A stretch of 64,000 nt of DNA from Dielma fastidiosa (GCF_000313565.1 NZ_HE578926.1:346414-410413), one strand, 5' to 3'. Numbered from the stretch's first letter, positions 35,353 through 45,655 are shown. The notes: generated from the letters alone by a model not told the origin. Made by a program: numbers and translations.

Positions 35353-37202
35353 TGTTCAAGCGCCTCACTGTATTCTTCCCACTGCGCCATTAAATTCTCT
35401 ATTTCATTATTCACTTCATCAATCTGATTATCCAATTCATTCATTTTCTGATAATCATGATAATATTCAGGATCAAAGCGCAGCTCACGCAGGGCTTCAA
35501 TTTCTTCTTCCTTAGCCGCGATCTTTTTCTCCAGCTTAGCAATCTCTTTGCCGATATTCAGATTCACTGGTTTGCTCTTTTTCTCCTGATGACTCACTTT
35601 AACCTGATTTTCTTCAACAACCTTATTTCCTTCGATGTAATCATGATAATTCATCGGTGTATAAACCGCGCCGTTTTCATCAATATGCAGAATCGCCGTC
35701 GCCAGCTTGGAAATAAAATAACGGTCATGTGAGACAAACAGCATGGTGCCGTCATATTCAGAAAGACTTTTCTCCAATGCTTCCTTGCCCAATAAATCCA
35801 AGTGATTGGTCGGTTCGTCCATAACCAAAAAGTTAGGCTGCGAAAGCATCAGCTTCACTAAGCTTAGGCGCACCTTCTCACCGCCGGATAAACAATCAAC
35901 AGTTTTAAACACCTCATCACCGGTAAATAGAAAACAGCCTAACGCGCTTCTTACTTCTGTACGGGTCAGATCAGGGAAATCATTCCAGACTTCCTCAAGA
36001 ATTGTATTTGCCGTATTAAACTGCGCCAGCTCCTGATCAAAATAGCCGGGTTCAATCTGATGACCGAGCATCACTGAACCGCCCAGACTTGGAATTTTAC
36101 CCATAACGGTTTTCACAAAGGTTGATTTACCCTTGCCATTAGGCCCAATTACCGCTACCCGCTGCCCCTGCATGACCTCAAGATTGATCGTACATAACTC
36201 ATGATCATAACCAATTTTTAATTCTTCAACACTAAGCACCCGTTTGCCGCCGCGGATTCTTGAAGTAAAGCTGGCCTTAAATGACTTCTTACTTTCTTTT
36301 GGATCTTCAATGCGTTCCATGCGATCCAGATATTTTATTTTAGACTGTGCAAATGCCGCCTTATTTTTCTTATAACGGAATTTCTCAATCAAAGCCTCCA
36401 TCCGCTCAATTTCTTTTTGCTGACGGGCATAGGCTGATTTCTGCCGCTCAATATCATTATCCTTCTGTTTGACGTAGGATGAATAATTGCCGACATAACG
36501 GCGCATCACACCATATTCTATCTCATAGATTTCATCAGCCACGTTATCGATAAAAGTCCGGTCATGAGAAACCAGCACAACCGCCTTCGGATAACGTTTC
36601 ACATAGCCTTCAAGCCATTCAATGGTTTCCAGATCAAGATGGTTGGTTGGTTCATCCAGCAAAAGAATATCCGGAGCTGACAGCAGCAGCTTTACAAACG
36701 CAATACGGGTTTTCTGACCGCCGGAAAAAGTCTGCACCTCACGCTGAAGATCTTCTTCATGGAAGCCAAACCTTGTAAAGATATTTAAAATATCTGACTG
36801 AACCGTATAACCGCCCCGTTCCTCAAAGCGATGCTGAAGGTCGGCATAGCGGTCAAGCAGCTCCTGAGAATGGTCATAAACCATCGCCTCAGTCATTTCA
36901 TTCAGCTGCTTCTGCATGATTTCTACATCTTTAAAAACCTCATTCAATTCTTCCTGTACAGTGCGTGATTCACTGGTAAAAGTCGTCTGTGCCAGATAAC
37001 CGATCCGGCAGCTGCCAGCCTTATGAATCGTTCCTGAATCCAGCTCCTCTTCACTGGCGATAATCTTCATCAGCGTTGTTTTGCCGCAGCCGTTAGCGCC
37101 GATTACCGCGATTTTTTCATTATTCTTAACCTCGAACTGAATATTTTCAAACAGAATATTCGCGCCGAAGCCTTTTGTTCCTTTATTTATTTGATATTGC
37201 AT
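35349..37202 (-). CDS. ABC-F family ATPase (YdiF/Uup-like)
   Basis: 617 residues, two ABC domains without membrane helices: Walker A GANGCGKTT and GPNGKGKST, signatures FSGGQKTR and LSGGEKVR, Walker B LLLDEPTNHLD / LVMDEPTNHLD. The interdomain linker (about 235-300) is basic and helical as in ribosome-binding ABC-F proteins; a C-terminal coiled coil (about 545-610) is present. Such proteins act on stalled ribosomes or protect against antibiotics. No antibiotic specificity can be read from the sequence. Confidence 0.92.
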   Translation of the reverse strand: MQYQINKGTKGFGANILFENIQFEVKNNEKIAVIGANGCGKTTLMKIIASEEELDSGTIHKAGSCRIGYLAQTTFTSESRTVQEELNEVFKDVEIMQKQLNEMTEAMVYDHSQELLDRYADLQHRFEERGGYTVQSDILNIFTRFGFHEEDLQREVQTFSGGQKTRIAFVKLLLSAPDILLLDEPTNHLDLETIEWLEGYVKRYPKAVVLVSHDRTFIDNVADEIYEIEYGVMRRYVGNYSSYVKQKDNDIERQKSAYARQQKEIERMEALIEKFRYKKNKAAFAQSKIKYLDRMERIEDPKESKKSFKASFTSRIRGGKRVLSVEELKIGYDHELCTINLEVMQGQRVAVIGPNGKGKSTFVKTVMGKIPSLGGSVMLGHQIEPGYFDQELAQFNTANTILEEVWNDFPDLTRTEVRSALGCFLFTGDEVFKTVDCLSGGEKVRLSLVKLMLSQPNFLVMDEPTNHLDLLGKEALEKSLSEYDGTMLFVSHDRYFISKLATAILHIDENGAVYTPMNYHDYIEGNKVVEENQVKVSHQEKKSKPVNLNIGKEIAKLEKKIAAKEEEIEALRELRFDPEYYHDYQKMNELDNQIDEVNNEIENLMAQWEEYSEALEQ

Positions 37203-37206
37203 ACCC

Positions 37207-38514
37207 TTATTCCTTTGTAACTTTCAAGTAAGAGGCGATTGAATTCGCTGTCTCACTGATGATCTTATCAAAATTAGTTTTCCAGAACTCGGCATCCTCA
37301 TCATTGGAAATATACAGATATTTAATCACTACCGCCTGCATTCCATGCTTATTCGCTGTCGCAAAAGAATTTTCAGTGCGTGAACGCTCAGATATCATGC
37401 CCGCCTGAGTGGCAACACCGCCAGCCTCACGAATCTGAAGAATACTGTCATAGACCGCGCGTCCGTCATCACCCTCAGCCAATACCGGCGGTACAACACC
37501 ATCAACACTGGTTCCTGAAGTATAAAGCGAGCTGCCGTCAAGATCAATATTTTTCTTCATATCAAACAACAGTTGATTCGCCAATGTTGATGAAGCATAA
37601 TTTGAGTAATAAACCTCCATACCATTCAAATAATTGTAAGAGGAAGAATTAAACTGAAGATTGATATAATACTTAGCATTTTTTTCATAAGCCTTATATA
37701 ATCTGCCATTTAATCCATATGTATTAATTTCCTGTTTGATGCTGTCCTTGGTAATTCCTACCGTAAAGCCATAGCCTTCCAGCTTTTCTTTTAATGCTAG
37801 AGCCGCGGCATACATTTCATCATTCTCATTCAGACCATTGGCATCATAACCCCAATCGACACCCATGCCATAATCATCATTGCCGCCCGCCGGATCAAGC
37901 ATAATATCCACTGAATCATGCTGAACAGTATCACTGGTTACATTGATGAACATATAATTCTGATCAAGCAGTGTTTCCTCATCATTAAGAATTCCCTTAT
38001 CCGCAATTAATTCTACCTTCTTACTGGCATTATTGCGGGTTACTGTATGAAAAACATCCTTTAATGGCTCCTTCATAACAATCCGCTGATCGCTTAGATT
38101 ATATACTAAATAGACCTCATAAAAACCATTCTCAACCTCTGCCAGATTCAACTGATGATCCGCCTTATTTTCAAGCGAGAACATTAATTCCTTGCCGGTA
38201 CAAATATCAACCAGCTTTAATGTCTTGCCGACCATTTCATCAGCAGTCAGCACATCATAAGGCTGTTTCAAAAGATTCAGCGTTTCACCATAATAAAAAT
38301 AGTCGCTGATCTCATATTGATTCTCAAACGTTTTATTAATAAAAGAAGCCGTTTTAGAAGGTGTAAAACCACAGATCGTATAACCGTTGTCATTTCCTTT
38401 ATCCGGTGATATCAACAGATTAAAAACAAGATATACAACAAGAATAATCAAGGTAAAGAAAGGGACTGCGACTTTCCATTTCACCTTTAATTTTTTCTTT
38501 GGCACATAACTCAT
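37207..38514 (-). CDS. Membrane-anchored amidase_3-like protein, probably inactive
   Basis: 435 residues: N-terminal membrane helix (about 15-34), a domain of unknown type (about 45-200), and a C-terminal amidase_3-like domain (about 210-430). In active N-acetylmuramoyl-L-alanine amidases the first zinc ligand is the His of DPGHGG; here it reads LDPAGGNDD. The second His (SIHAN) is replaced in INLQFNSS, and the catalytic Glu of VELGFLSN is Lys in IKYLYISN. Only the helix glutamate seems kept. This predicts a wall-binding or regulatory pseudoenzyme. Co-transcribed with licD and ABC-F genes. Confidence 0.78.
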   Translation of the reverse strand: MSYVPKKKLKVKWKVAVPFFTLIILVVYLVFNLLISPDKGNDNGYTICGFTPSKTASFINKTFENQYEISDYFYYGETLNLLKQPYDVLTADEMVGKTLKLVDICTGKELMFSLENKADHQLNLAEVENGFYEVYLVYNLSDQRIVMKEPLKDVFHTVTRNNASKKVELIADKGILNDEETLLDQNYMFINVTSDTVQHDSVDIMLDPAGGNDDYGMGVDWGYDANGLNENDEMYAAALALKEKLEGYGFTVGITKDSIKQEINTYGLNGRLYKAYEKNAKYYINLQFNSSSYNYLNGMEVYYSNYASSTLANQLLFDMKKNIDLDGSSLYTSGTSVDGVVPPVLAEGDDGRAVYDSILQIREAGGVATQAGMISERSRTENSFATANKHGMQAVVIKYLYISNDEDAEFWKTNFDKIISETANSIASYLKVTKE

Positions 38515-38525
38515 AAGGCACCTCC

Positions 38526-39338
38526 TTAAAGTTTAATATCAATAATATGCTTGGGCTGCTGATCCTTTTCTGCAGGATACTGCATATAAGTCTCACCAAT
38601 TTCAATTTTCAAATATTCCTCCGCCTTATTTGGGACCGGCAGCATCGTATCCTCAAACGGTACATAGCGGGTCGGATAAATCATTGATTTAGGATATACG
38701 ATAGGTTTAAACGGTGAATAGAAAGTCCATGTCAGATCATAACCGATCAGCGGACTGCCCTTCGCTTTTTCACCATATCGCTTCGCGTGATTCACAAACA
38801 GCTTTTTCAATCCAAGCGGATTCATATGCAGATTCTCACAAAGTGTAATCAGCGGCATCAGCGCGTCATTGCCGATTCGATGAATTAAATCCACCGCCTT
38901 ATGCTCACTGACATAATCAATGATGAAGACATCGATAAACAAACCATCGCCATCCTGACATTTATTAGCCAATAAAGTATTCGCTTCTTTAACGTAAGTA
39001 TGCTTCTTGCGTATTTTCATCGCCGGTATCGTGACAGTATATTCCTGATGAGTATCGAAACACTGAAACATATATCCCTCAGGCAAAGCAACCGGCAGAA
39101 TTTTTAAGAATTTTTCATAATCTTCACGCATCATGGCAATGTCGGCATCATCATCCCAAGGAATAAACCCTTTATGACGGATTGCGCCTAAAGCACTGCC
39201 GCCAACTAAATAATAAGGAATATCGTAGTCCTTGGATATTTTATCAATCATTTTAAGCATTTCAAGCAAAACCATCTGTACATCACGCACAGTTATCACA
39301 TGGCCGTCATCCATGGTTTTTAATATATATTCTTTCAT
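38526..39338 (-). CDS. LicD-family phosphotransferase
   Basis: 270 residues. Nucleotidyltransferase-like core with YYLVGGSALGAIRHKGFIPW and the DDDAD metal site. LicD proteins attach phosphocholine or similar groups to teichoic acids or glycans. First gene of a wall-related operon; its last codons contain the ribosome site of the amidase-like gene. Confidence 0.88.
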   Translation of the reverse strand: MKEYILKTMDDGHVITVRDVQMVLLEMLKMIDKISKDYDIPYYLVGGSALGAIRHKGFIPWDDDADIAMMREDYEKFLKILPVALPEGYMFQCFDTHQEYTVTIPAMKIRKKHTYVKEANTLLANKCQDGDGLFIDVFIIDYVSEHKAVDLIHRIGNDALMPLITLCENLHMNPLGLKKLFVNHAKRYGEKAKGSPLIGYDLTWTFYSPFKPIVYPKSMIYPTRYVPFEDTMLPVPNKAEEYLKIEIGETYMQYPAEKDQQPKHIIDIKL

Positions 39339-39502
39339 TTGTCACCTGATTGTATCATTTATGTACTATTTTCATTCATCCATACTCTTCATTATTATAC
39401 ACTAAAATATAGAATTATGGTAAATCTATCGATGAATGAAACCTTTTTTAGTATAAATTTTTAATTTATAACTCAGCTTTCAGCAAATATAACAGATAAA
39501 AT

Positions 39503-39535
39503 AAAATCTCACAGCCGCTGCCATGAGATTTCTTG
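39503..39535 (-). terminator. Terminator of the DJ-1/PfpI gene
   Basis: Minus strand AATCTCA/TGAGATT stem with a GC-rich inner loop, followed by TTTATTTT. Confidence 0.65.
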
Positions 39536-39549
39536 GATCTACAATTTTA

Positions 39550-40101
39550 TTAACACTGATCGTATTGAATCGATGCCTTAACCGCTTTTGCCTTATCCTC
39601 ACCCTGAATCAAACGGACTAATTCAAGGCCAAGATCAAGCGCGTAGCCTAAACCGCGGGCGGTTGTAATCATGCCATCGGTAATTACACCCTGTCTTGTA
39701 TATTCAGCACCGATCAGCTGATCCTCAAAGGTTGGAAAACATGTCGCATGTTTACCCTTAAGCAAGCCTAATTTGCCGAGTACACTTGGCCCGGCACAGA
39801 TTGCGGCAAGCCGGCGGCCGTCAGCAGCTGCCTTAACCAATGCCTCACACAGCGGCTCACAAGCAGCTAAATTAGTAGTTCCCGGTAACCCGCCAGGTAA
39901 AAATAATACATCGGCATGATCAAGATCCGCTTCCTTTAAAGTTTTATCTGCTTTTATTTCAATCTGATGCGAACCGCAGACGCTTGCCTGATTATTAATT
40001 GAAATTAATTCTGTATCAATGCCGGCACGGCGCAGTACATCCACAACCGCCAGACATTCAACTTCTTCAAAGCCATCAGCCATAAATGCTAATACTTTCA
40101 T
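39550..40101 (-). CDS. DJ-1/PfpI family protein (YajL/ThiJ type)
   Basis: 183 residues. Nucleophile elbow AAICAGPSVLG with Cys102 and the conserved early glutamate (DGFEEVE). Members act as glyoxalases, deglycases or redox chaperones; the true reaction is debated. Single gene. Confidence 0.88.
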   Translation of the reverse strand: MKVLAFMADGFEEVECLAVVDVLRRAGIDTELISINNQASVCGSHQIEIKADKTLKEADLDHADVLFLPGGLPGTTNLAACEPLCEALVKAAADGRRLAAICAGPSVLGKLGLLKGKHATCFPTFEDQLIGAEYTRQGVITDGMITTARGLGYALDLGLELVRLIQGEDKAKAVKASIQYDQC

Positions 40102-40191
40102 TTAAATCCCTTCTTTCTTCTTTATTATTCTAACGCAAACAATGCTGAAATACCACAATTACGATTTACTGTTTGATAGGTAAGCATCGAT

Positions 40192-40230
40192 TTAACCAAA
40201 TATTAACAGAATTTTAATTGAACATTTAAT
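40192..40230 (+). promoter_or_regulatory. Pho box (four 11-bp repeats)
   Basis: TTAACC (40192), TTAACA (40203), TTAATT (40214) and TTTAAT (40225) stand exactly 11 bp apart. This is the direct-repeat pattern bound by PhoP/PhoB-type regulators (TTAACA-like boxes with 5-bp gaps). It lies 44 bases before the importer operon's first gene. Confidence 0.7.
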
Positions 40231-40273
40231 GTCTGATGGTAGGCTTACACATGTTAAATAACATGGAGGTAAT

Positions 40274-41533
40274 ATGAAAAAGAATAAAAGCTTATTGCTT
40301 GCCGCATGTCTGCTCTTAGGCGGATGTTCAGCAAATGCGCAGCCTGATGCTGCATCGGATAACACCACAGAAAAAACGGAAATAACCTTGTGGCATACGT
40401 TTACGGAGGTTCATGAGGAAACGCTGCAGAACATTATCAGTGAATTTAATGCTTCTCAGGATGCATATACCGTTACAGCATTAACACAGCCGCTGGATGG
40501 CTTTTCATCAAAAGTCTATGAAGCAGCTTCCAATGGCACCGGGCCGGATATGGTTATGCTGGATGCTTCAGTAGCCGCGGATTATGCGGAGGAAGGGATG
40601 GCCATTGATTTTTCTGATTATCTTGATATTAACACTTATCAATCAAGAGTCAGCGAAGGCTTATTTGAAGAATCCACCGATTTTGCCGATGGTGCCTGGC
40701 ACTGCATCGCCATTCAGTCAACCGGGCCGGTATTCTTCTATGACAAAACACTCTATGATGAATTAGGTTTAAGCGCGCCGAAGACTTGGGATGATGTTGA
40801 GAACAGTTCAAAGAAAATCTATGAAGCAAAAGGAATTCCGGGTTTTGCGGTTGATTCTATTCCAGATCTTGCCATCATGCTGTTAAATCAGTCCGGCGTT
40901 GGTTATATTGACAAGGAAACAAAGACTGTCAATTGGCAGGATGATCGTTATATTGAATTGGTAGATTGGTTCGCTAAGGGTGTTCAGGAAGGCTATTTCC
41001 AATTGGCGCCAACTACCGGTGATTACAACTCAGGAGATATCGGTGCTCATGTATTAGGTGCCTATATTGGTTCTTCTGCGGGTCTGCCGTTCTTAGATCT
41101 GGGTGATCATGAATTGGCTTGTACCAGTGTTCCGCAGTTAAGCAATGGTGCTGAAAAGTGGGTTCAGCAATGGACTAGAAATATTATTGGCTTTAAGAGT
41201 AATGAAACGAAGGAAAAAGGTGTTGCCGCTTTTGCGGAATACTTCACTAATGCGGATAACGCCGCAGCATGGGCGATTGCTTTTGGCGGCTTCTCCCCGT
41301 ACAGTGATGCTGATTCAACATCGGCCTATAAAGAATACATCGCCGGTAATATCGCCCTTCAGGCATTAGCTCTGCAGAATGATTATGCTGGTGCCCTGCC
41401 GGTATTAAAGGGTTCAAGCACTGTCCGCACAGAGCTTGAAAAAGCGGTTAAGAAGGCTGCCACCGCCCAAGCCTCAGCCAAGGACGCCTTGAATGAAGCT
41501 GTGCAGGCTGCTAATCTGGCGCTGAGTGAATAA
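40274..41533 (+). CDS. ugpB: Solute-binding lipoprotein of a Ugp-like ABC importer
   Basis: 419 residues. Lipobox LLLGGC, then a family-1 binding domain (ITLWHTFTEVHEETLQNIISEFN). Probably binds glycerol-3-phosphate or glycerophospho-compounds, judging from the Pho box and the phosphodiesterase gene next door; a sugar cannot be excluded. Ends with an Ala-rich helix. Confidence 0.82.
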   Translation: MKKNKSLLLAACLLLGGCSANAQPDAASDNTTEKTEITLWHTFTEVHEETLQNIISEFNASQDAYTVTALTQPLDGFSSKVYEAASNGTGPDMVMLDASVAADYAEEGMAIDFSDYLDINTYQSRVSEGLFEESTDFADGAWHCIAIQSTGPVFFYDKTLYDELGLSAPKTWDDVENSSKKIYEAKGIPGFAVDSIPDLAIMLLNQSGVGYIDKETKTVNWQDDRYIELVDWFAKGVQEGYFQLAPTTGDYNSGDIGAHVLGAYIGSSAGLPFLDLGDHELACTSVPQLSNGAEKWVQQWTRNIIGFKSNETKEKGVAAFAEYFTNADNAAAWAIAFGGFSPYSDADSTSAYKEYIAGNIALQALALQNDYAGALPVLKGSSTVRTELEKAVKKAATAQASAKDALNEAVQAANLALSE

Positions 41534-41536
41534 TAG

Positions 41537-41563
41537 AATTGCTGAAATTTTCAGCAATTTTTT
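41537..41563 (+). terminator. Attenuating hairpin after the binding-protein gene
   Basis: AATTGCTGAAA/TTTTCAGCAATT with six T, 18 bases before the next gene. Probably a partial terminator giving excess binding protein. Confidence 0.65.
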
Positions 41564-41575
41564 GAAAGGAAAACT

Positions 41576-42871
41576 ATGAAGAAACACAAATTACTCGTCT
41601 TTTGTCTTGATGCATTATGCACTCTGGATCTTGAATATATGAAAGAATTGCCGCATTTTAAATTTATGTTTGAAAACGGATCAATGGTTAAGCATGTTGA
41701 ACCGGTATATCCTAGTCTCACCTATCCGTGTCATTGTTCAATCATCACCGGCTGTACAGTCAATCATCATGGTGTGCCGCATAATGAAATCGTTGGTGTT
41801 GAGCGTAAAGATGCTCCCTGGTACAATCAGCGTTCGGATATAAAATGTCCTACCCTTTTTGATTTATTTAAAGCTAATGGATATACAACCTGTTCCCTGA
41901 CCTGGCCAGTGAGCGGTAAGGCGGATATTGATTTAAATATGCCAATGATTGTACCGATTGGTTATCAGGGCTTCAATCCCTATCAGTTTCTTGAGGATAA
42001 CGCGTCAAAAGCATTGCTGGATCGTTATTATTGGAAATATGGCCGTTATTTGAAAGGCAAAGACCGAAATCTTGACTTATATACGATGGCATTGGCAGCG
42101 GATGTGATCCGTGATTACGCGCAGCCGGATATCATGTTTGTAAAGATGTGTGATCTTGACAGTGTCCGTCATGAATACGGCATTGATAATGAGCAGGTAA
42201 AGGCACAGCTGCGCAAGCATGATGAAGAATTCGGCGTATTGGTGGAGAGTATTAAACGCTATGGGGATTTTGAGAATACTAATTTTGTAATTCTCGGCGA
42301 TCATGGCCAACAGGATGTTAAGCGCTGTCTGAATATGAATCTGCTTTTGAAGCAGCATGGTTTTATTCGCTGCAATGAGAAGGGTGAATTAATAGATTAT
42401 GATGCCTATTGTCATTCAGCTGCCTTATCAGCATGGATTCAGCTTAAAAATCCAGAAGATTCAGCAATGCGGGCTAAAGTATACGAATTCTTAAAAATGA
42501 TTAAAGCAGATCCGCAGTACAATATCGGTTATTTATTTACCAAAGAAGAAGCTGAAACACAATTTGGTTTAAGCGGACCGCTTGATTTTGTACTTGAAGG
42601 AAAAGAACCGATGTCCTTTCAGACAACCTTAGCCGGCAATGATCTCTTTGCGAAACATCTGCCTGCCGGTTATCATCAGACCTTAGCCAGTCACGGTCAT
42701 CTGCCGTCAAGAGATGAGACGACAACCTTTATCGCCTGCGGACCAGCTATACAAAAAGGCGTTGTCATTGAGCGCTCAGCTATGGTGAATGAAGCACCGA
42801 CCATGGCTGCCATGTTTTCTCTGACTATGGATCATATTGACGGTACAGTTTGGCAGGAGCTATTAAAATAG
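41576..42871 (+). CDS. Alkaline-phosphatase-superfamily phosphodiesterase/pyrophosphatase
   Basis: 431 residues, no signal peptide, so cytoplasmic. Metal/nucleophile segment PSLTYPCHCSIITG (Thr as nucleophile), later ILGDHGQQDV and SHGHLPSRDE supply metal ligands as in nucleotide pyrophosphatase/phosphodiesterase enzymes. Placed inside the importer operon it would hydrolyse an imported phosphodiester (inference). Confidence 0.87.
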   Translation: MKKHKLLVFCLDALCTLDLEYMKELPHFKFMFENGSMVKHVEPVYPSLTYPCHCSIITGCTVNHHGVPHNEIVGVERKDAPWYNQRSDIKCPTLFDLFKANGYTTCSLTWPVSGKADIDLNMPMIVPIGYQGFNPYQFLEDNASKALLDRYYWKYGRYLKGKDRNLDLYTMALAADVIRDYAQPDIMFVKMCDLDSVRHEYGIDNEQVKAQLRKHDEEFGVLVESIKRYGDFENTNFVILGDHGQQDVKRCLNMNLLLKQHGFIRCNEKGELIDYDAYCHSAALSAWIQLKNPEDSAMRAKVYEFLKMIKADPQYNIGYLFTKEEAETQFGLSGPLDFVLEGKEPMSFQTTLAGNDLFAKHLPAGYHQTLASHGHLPSRDETTTFIACGPAIQKGVVIERSAMVNEAPTMAAMFSLTMDHIDGTVWQELLK

Positions 42872-42880
42872 GAGAATTTC

Positions 42881-43936
42881 ATGAAAATTAAGATCGAAAA
42901 TTTAACGAAACAGTTTGCCAATCACACAGCTGTTTGCCGCTTTAACGCGGAAATTGAATCCGGTCAGCTGATTGCTCTGCTCGGTCCTTCCGGCTGTGGT
43001 AAAAGCACGATGCTGAATATGCTTTCTGGAATCCTTACACCAACGGAAGGTTCAATCTTCTTTGCTGATGAGGATGTGACATTCACCGCTCCGGAAAAAC
43101 GCGGTGTCGGTTTAGTCTTTCAGAATTATGCGCTCTACCCGCATATGAGTGTTCTTGATAATATCTGCTTCCCTTTAGAAATTCAAAAAGTGCCTAAGGC
43201 TGAGCGTACTCGCCGGGCAATCGAAATGGCTAAGCTGGTTCATGTGGAATCAATGCTGGAACGCAAACCGGCACAGCTGTCAGGCGGTCAGCAGCAGCGT
43301 GTCGCAATCGCCCGCGCCCTGGTGAAAAAACCAAGACTGCTCTTATTAGATGAACCGCTGAGTAATCTTGATGCCCGGCTGCGCATTGAAATGCGTGAGG
43401 AAATCCGCCGTATCCAACAGGAAACCAAGATAACCACCATCTTTGTCACCCACGATCAGGAAGAAGCGATGAGTATTTCTGATGCGATACTTTTAATGAA
43501 GGATGGTGTGCTTCAGCAAATGGATCAGCCGCAGCGGCTCTATGATGATCCGGCTAACTGCTTTGTAGCCGATTTTCTAGGTAATCCAACCATCAACAAA
43601 CTAAACGCAGAAGTAAAAGACGGCATTTTATATGTTGAAGGTCAGCCGATGACCGAAATCGACACCGCTGAACTTCCGCAGCAGCGAAAACTTATTTTTT
43701 CATGCCGTGCGGAAAGCATCCGTTTACAGAAAGCGGCAGGGGGACTGCGTGCAACGCTGATTCAAACTTATGTTATTGGTAAGGAAATGATTGCTGCCCT
43801 GCAGATTGGCAATTCGCAGATCCGTGCTTATATGGACAGTGATGAAGCCATGCCAGCTGGATTGGAAGTGACGCTTCGCTTCCGTGATAAGGGAATCTTT
43901 ATCTTTGATGAAGCCAGCGGGGAGCGGTATTTATGA
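42881..43936 (+). CDS. ugpC: ABC importer ATPase (UgpC/MalK type)
   Basis: 351 residues. Walker A GPSGCGKST, Q-loop FQNYALYPHMSV, LSGGQQQRVAIARAL, LLLDEPLSNLDARLR, and a C-terminal TOBE domain. Powers the permeases encoded next; overlaps ugpA by 4 bases. Confidence 0.93.
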   Translation: MKIKIENLTKQFANHTAVCRFNAEIESGQLIALLGPSGCGKSTMLNMLSGILTPTEGSIFFADEDVTFTAPEKRGVGLVFQNYALYPHMSVLDNICFPLEIQKVPKAERTRRAIEMAKLVHVESMLERKPAQLSGGQQQRVAIARALVKKPRLLLLDEPLSNLDARLRIEMREEIRRIQQETKITTIFVTHDQEEAMSISDAILLMKDGVLQQMDQPQRLYDDPANCFVADFLGNPTINKLNAEVKDGILYVEGQPMTEIDTAELPQQRKLIFSCRAESIRLQKAAGGLRATLIQTYVIGKEMIAALQIGNSQIRAYMDSDEAMPAGLEVTLRFRDKGIFIFDEASGERYL

Positions 43937-44829
43937 AAAGAAGACGCAATCTGAAAGAAACCCTTTCGCCCTATCTTTATCTGGCGCCCTTCTTGATCGG
44001 TGTTATCGTCTTCACCCTTTATCCGATGATTAACGTCTTTATCATGTCCTTTAAAGAAAATTATAAGTATCTGACCGGTGCCTTCAGCGGCTTTGGCTTG
44101 GATAACTATACTACGGTATTAAGTGATCCTTATTTCCAGCAGGCAATCATTAATACCTTCAAATATGTATTAACTGTTATTCCCATCTCAACATGTCTGG
44201 CAATCGTAATCGCAACCTTGCTGAATCAAAATATTAAATTTAAGGCATTGCTTCAGACTGCCTATTTCTTACCGATGGTTACATCAGTAACTGCCGTCGG
44301 TTTGGCATGGAAATTCATGTTTAACTATAACAGCGGTTTAATTAATTTCTTTCTGAATATATTCGGCTTCGAAAGCATCAACTGGCTGCAGAGTGCCGGC
44401 AATAATTTTCTGGCGCTTGTAATCTACGGCATCTGGAGCATTCTTCCTTTTACGATAATCCTCTTGCTTTCCGGTTTACAGAATATTGATCCCCTGTATA
44501 ATACTGCGGCTCGGGTTGATGGCGCCAGTCCTCTAAGAATCTTTTTTAAGATTACCATTCCTTTATTAGCGCCGACTATTTTTCTTGTTTTAATTGTTAA
44601 TACGATCAGCGCATTTAAAGTCTTCAATGAGTTATTTCCATTATTCAACGGACCGGGTGTTGCCTATAATTTATTTACTGTCGTTTATTATATTTATTAT
44701 CAGTTCCGTGGACTCACACCGCCTAAATATGGCAATGCCGCAGCGGCAGCCATGGTACTCTTTGTCATCATTTTCTGTTTCACAATGCTTCAATTATGGC
44801 TTCAGAAGCGCGCGTCAAAGGAGGGATAA
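43933..44829 (+). CDS. ugpA: ABC importer permease UgpA/MalF type
   Basis: 298 residues, six membrane helices, EAA-type loop AARVDGASPLRIFFKITIPLL. Start ATGA overlap with the ATPase gene. Confidence 0.93.
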   Translation: MKRRRNLKETLSPYLYLAPFLIGVIVFTLYPMINVFIMSFKENYKYLTGAFSGFGLDNYTTVLSDPYFQQAIINTFKYVLTVIPISTCLAIVIATLLNQNIKFKALLQTAYFLPMVTSVTAVGLAWKFMFNYNSGLINFFLNIFGFESINWLQSAGNNFLALVIYGIWSILPFTIILLLSGLQNIDPLYNTAARVDGASPLRIFFKITIPLLAPTIFLVLIVNTISAFKVFNELFPLFNGPGVAYNLFTVVYYIYYQFRGLTPPKYGNAAAAAMVLFVIIFCFTMLQLWLQKRASKEG

Positions 44830-44831
44830 GC

Positions 44832-45653
44832 ATGAAGCTCAAATTCAGCCGCACACTGATCTATCTCTTTTTATTTATGGGAGCAGCTTTAATGGTTCTG
44901 CCTTTTTATTGGATGATCAGCGGCGCTTTTAAGACCTCTGCCGAGATTACCCAATTCCCGCCGGTATGGCTGCCTGCCAGCTTTAATCTGGATAACTTTA
45001 AGTTTGCCCTTGAAACAGCCCCCTTTGCGACTTATTTTATCAATTCTGTCATCGTCACTATTTGCTGCTTGGTCTGCTGCGGATTCACAACGATTCTGGC
45101 TGCCTTTGCATTCTCAAGACTGCAGTTTCCCGGCCGTGATCTCTTATTTTCACTTTTGCTCGCATTGATGATGATTCCCTTTGAGATGCTGATCATTACC
45201 AATTATCGAACCATTGTCGCCTGGGGCATTCATGATACGATCATCGCATTAATTATTCCCTTTACATCGAGTATTTTTTATACTTACATCCTGCGTAATT
45301 TTTTCGCCAGTATTCCTGACTCTTTATATCAGGCGGCGCGCATTGACGGCTGCTCGAATTGGAAATATCTATGGAAGATTATGGTACCAATGGCTAAGCC
45401 TTCTTTAGTTACCATTACCCTGCTGAACGCGATAGCCTGCTGGAACAGTTTTCTATGGCCTATGCTGGCAACAAATTCACCCGCCGTCAGAACACTGCCC
45501 TTTGGTCTTTATGCATTCGTCACCGAAGGCGGCGCTAAGACTGAACGGATGATGGCAGCGGCGGCAATCGTAGTTATTCCGATGATTCTGCTCTTCTTAT
45601 TTGCCAGAAAATATATTGTCAATGGTGTTGCCCGCGGCGGCCTGAAAGGATAA
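44832..45653 (+). CDS. ugpE: ABC importer permease UgpE/MalG type
   Basis: 273 residues, six membrane helices, EAA-type loop AARIDGCSNWKYLWKIMVPMAKPS. Start MKLKFSRTLI at 44832 follows AAAGGAGGG; a longer frame starting inside the previous gene is not supported. Confidence 0.93.
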   Translation: MKLKFSRTLIYLFLFMGAALMVLPFYWMISGAFKTSAEITQFPPVWLPASFNLDNFKFALETAPFATYFINSVIVTICCLVCCGFTTILAAFAFSRLQFPGRDLLFSLLLALMMIPFEMLIITNYRTIVAWGIHDTIIALIIPFTSSIFYTYILRNFFASIPDSLYQAARIDGCSNWKYLWKIMVPMAKPSLVTITLLNAIACWNSFLWPMLATNSPAVRTLPFGLYAFVTEGGAKTERMMAAAAIVVIPMILLFLFARKYIVNGVARGGLKG

Positions 45654-45655
45654 GT

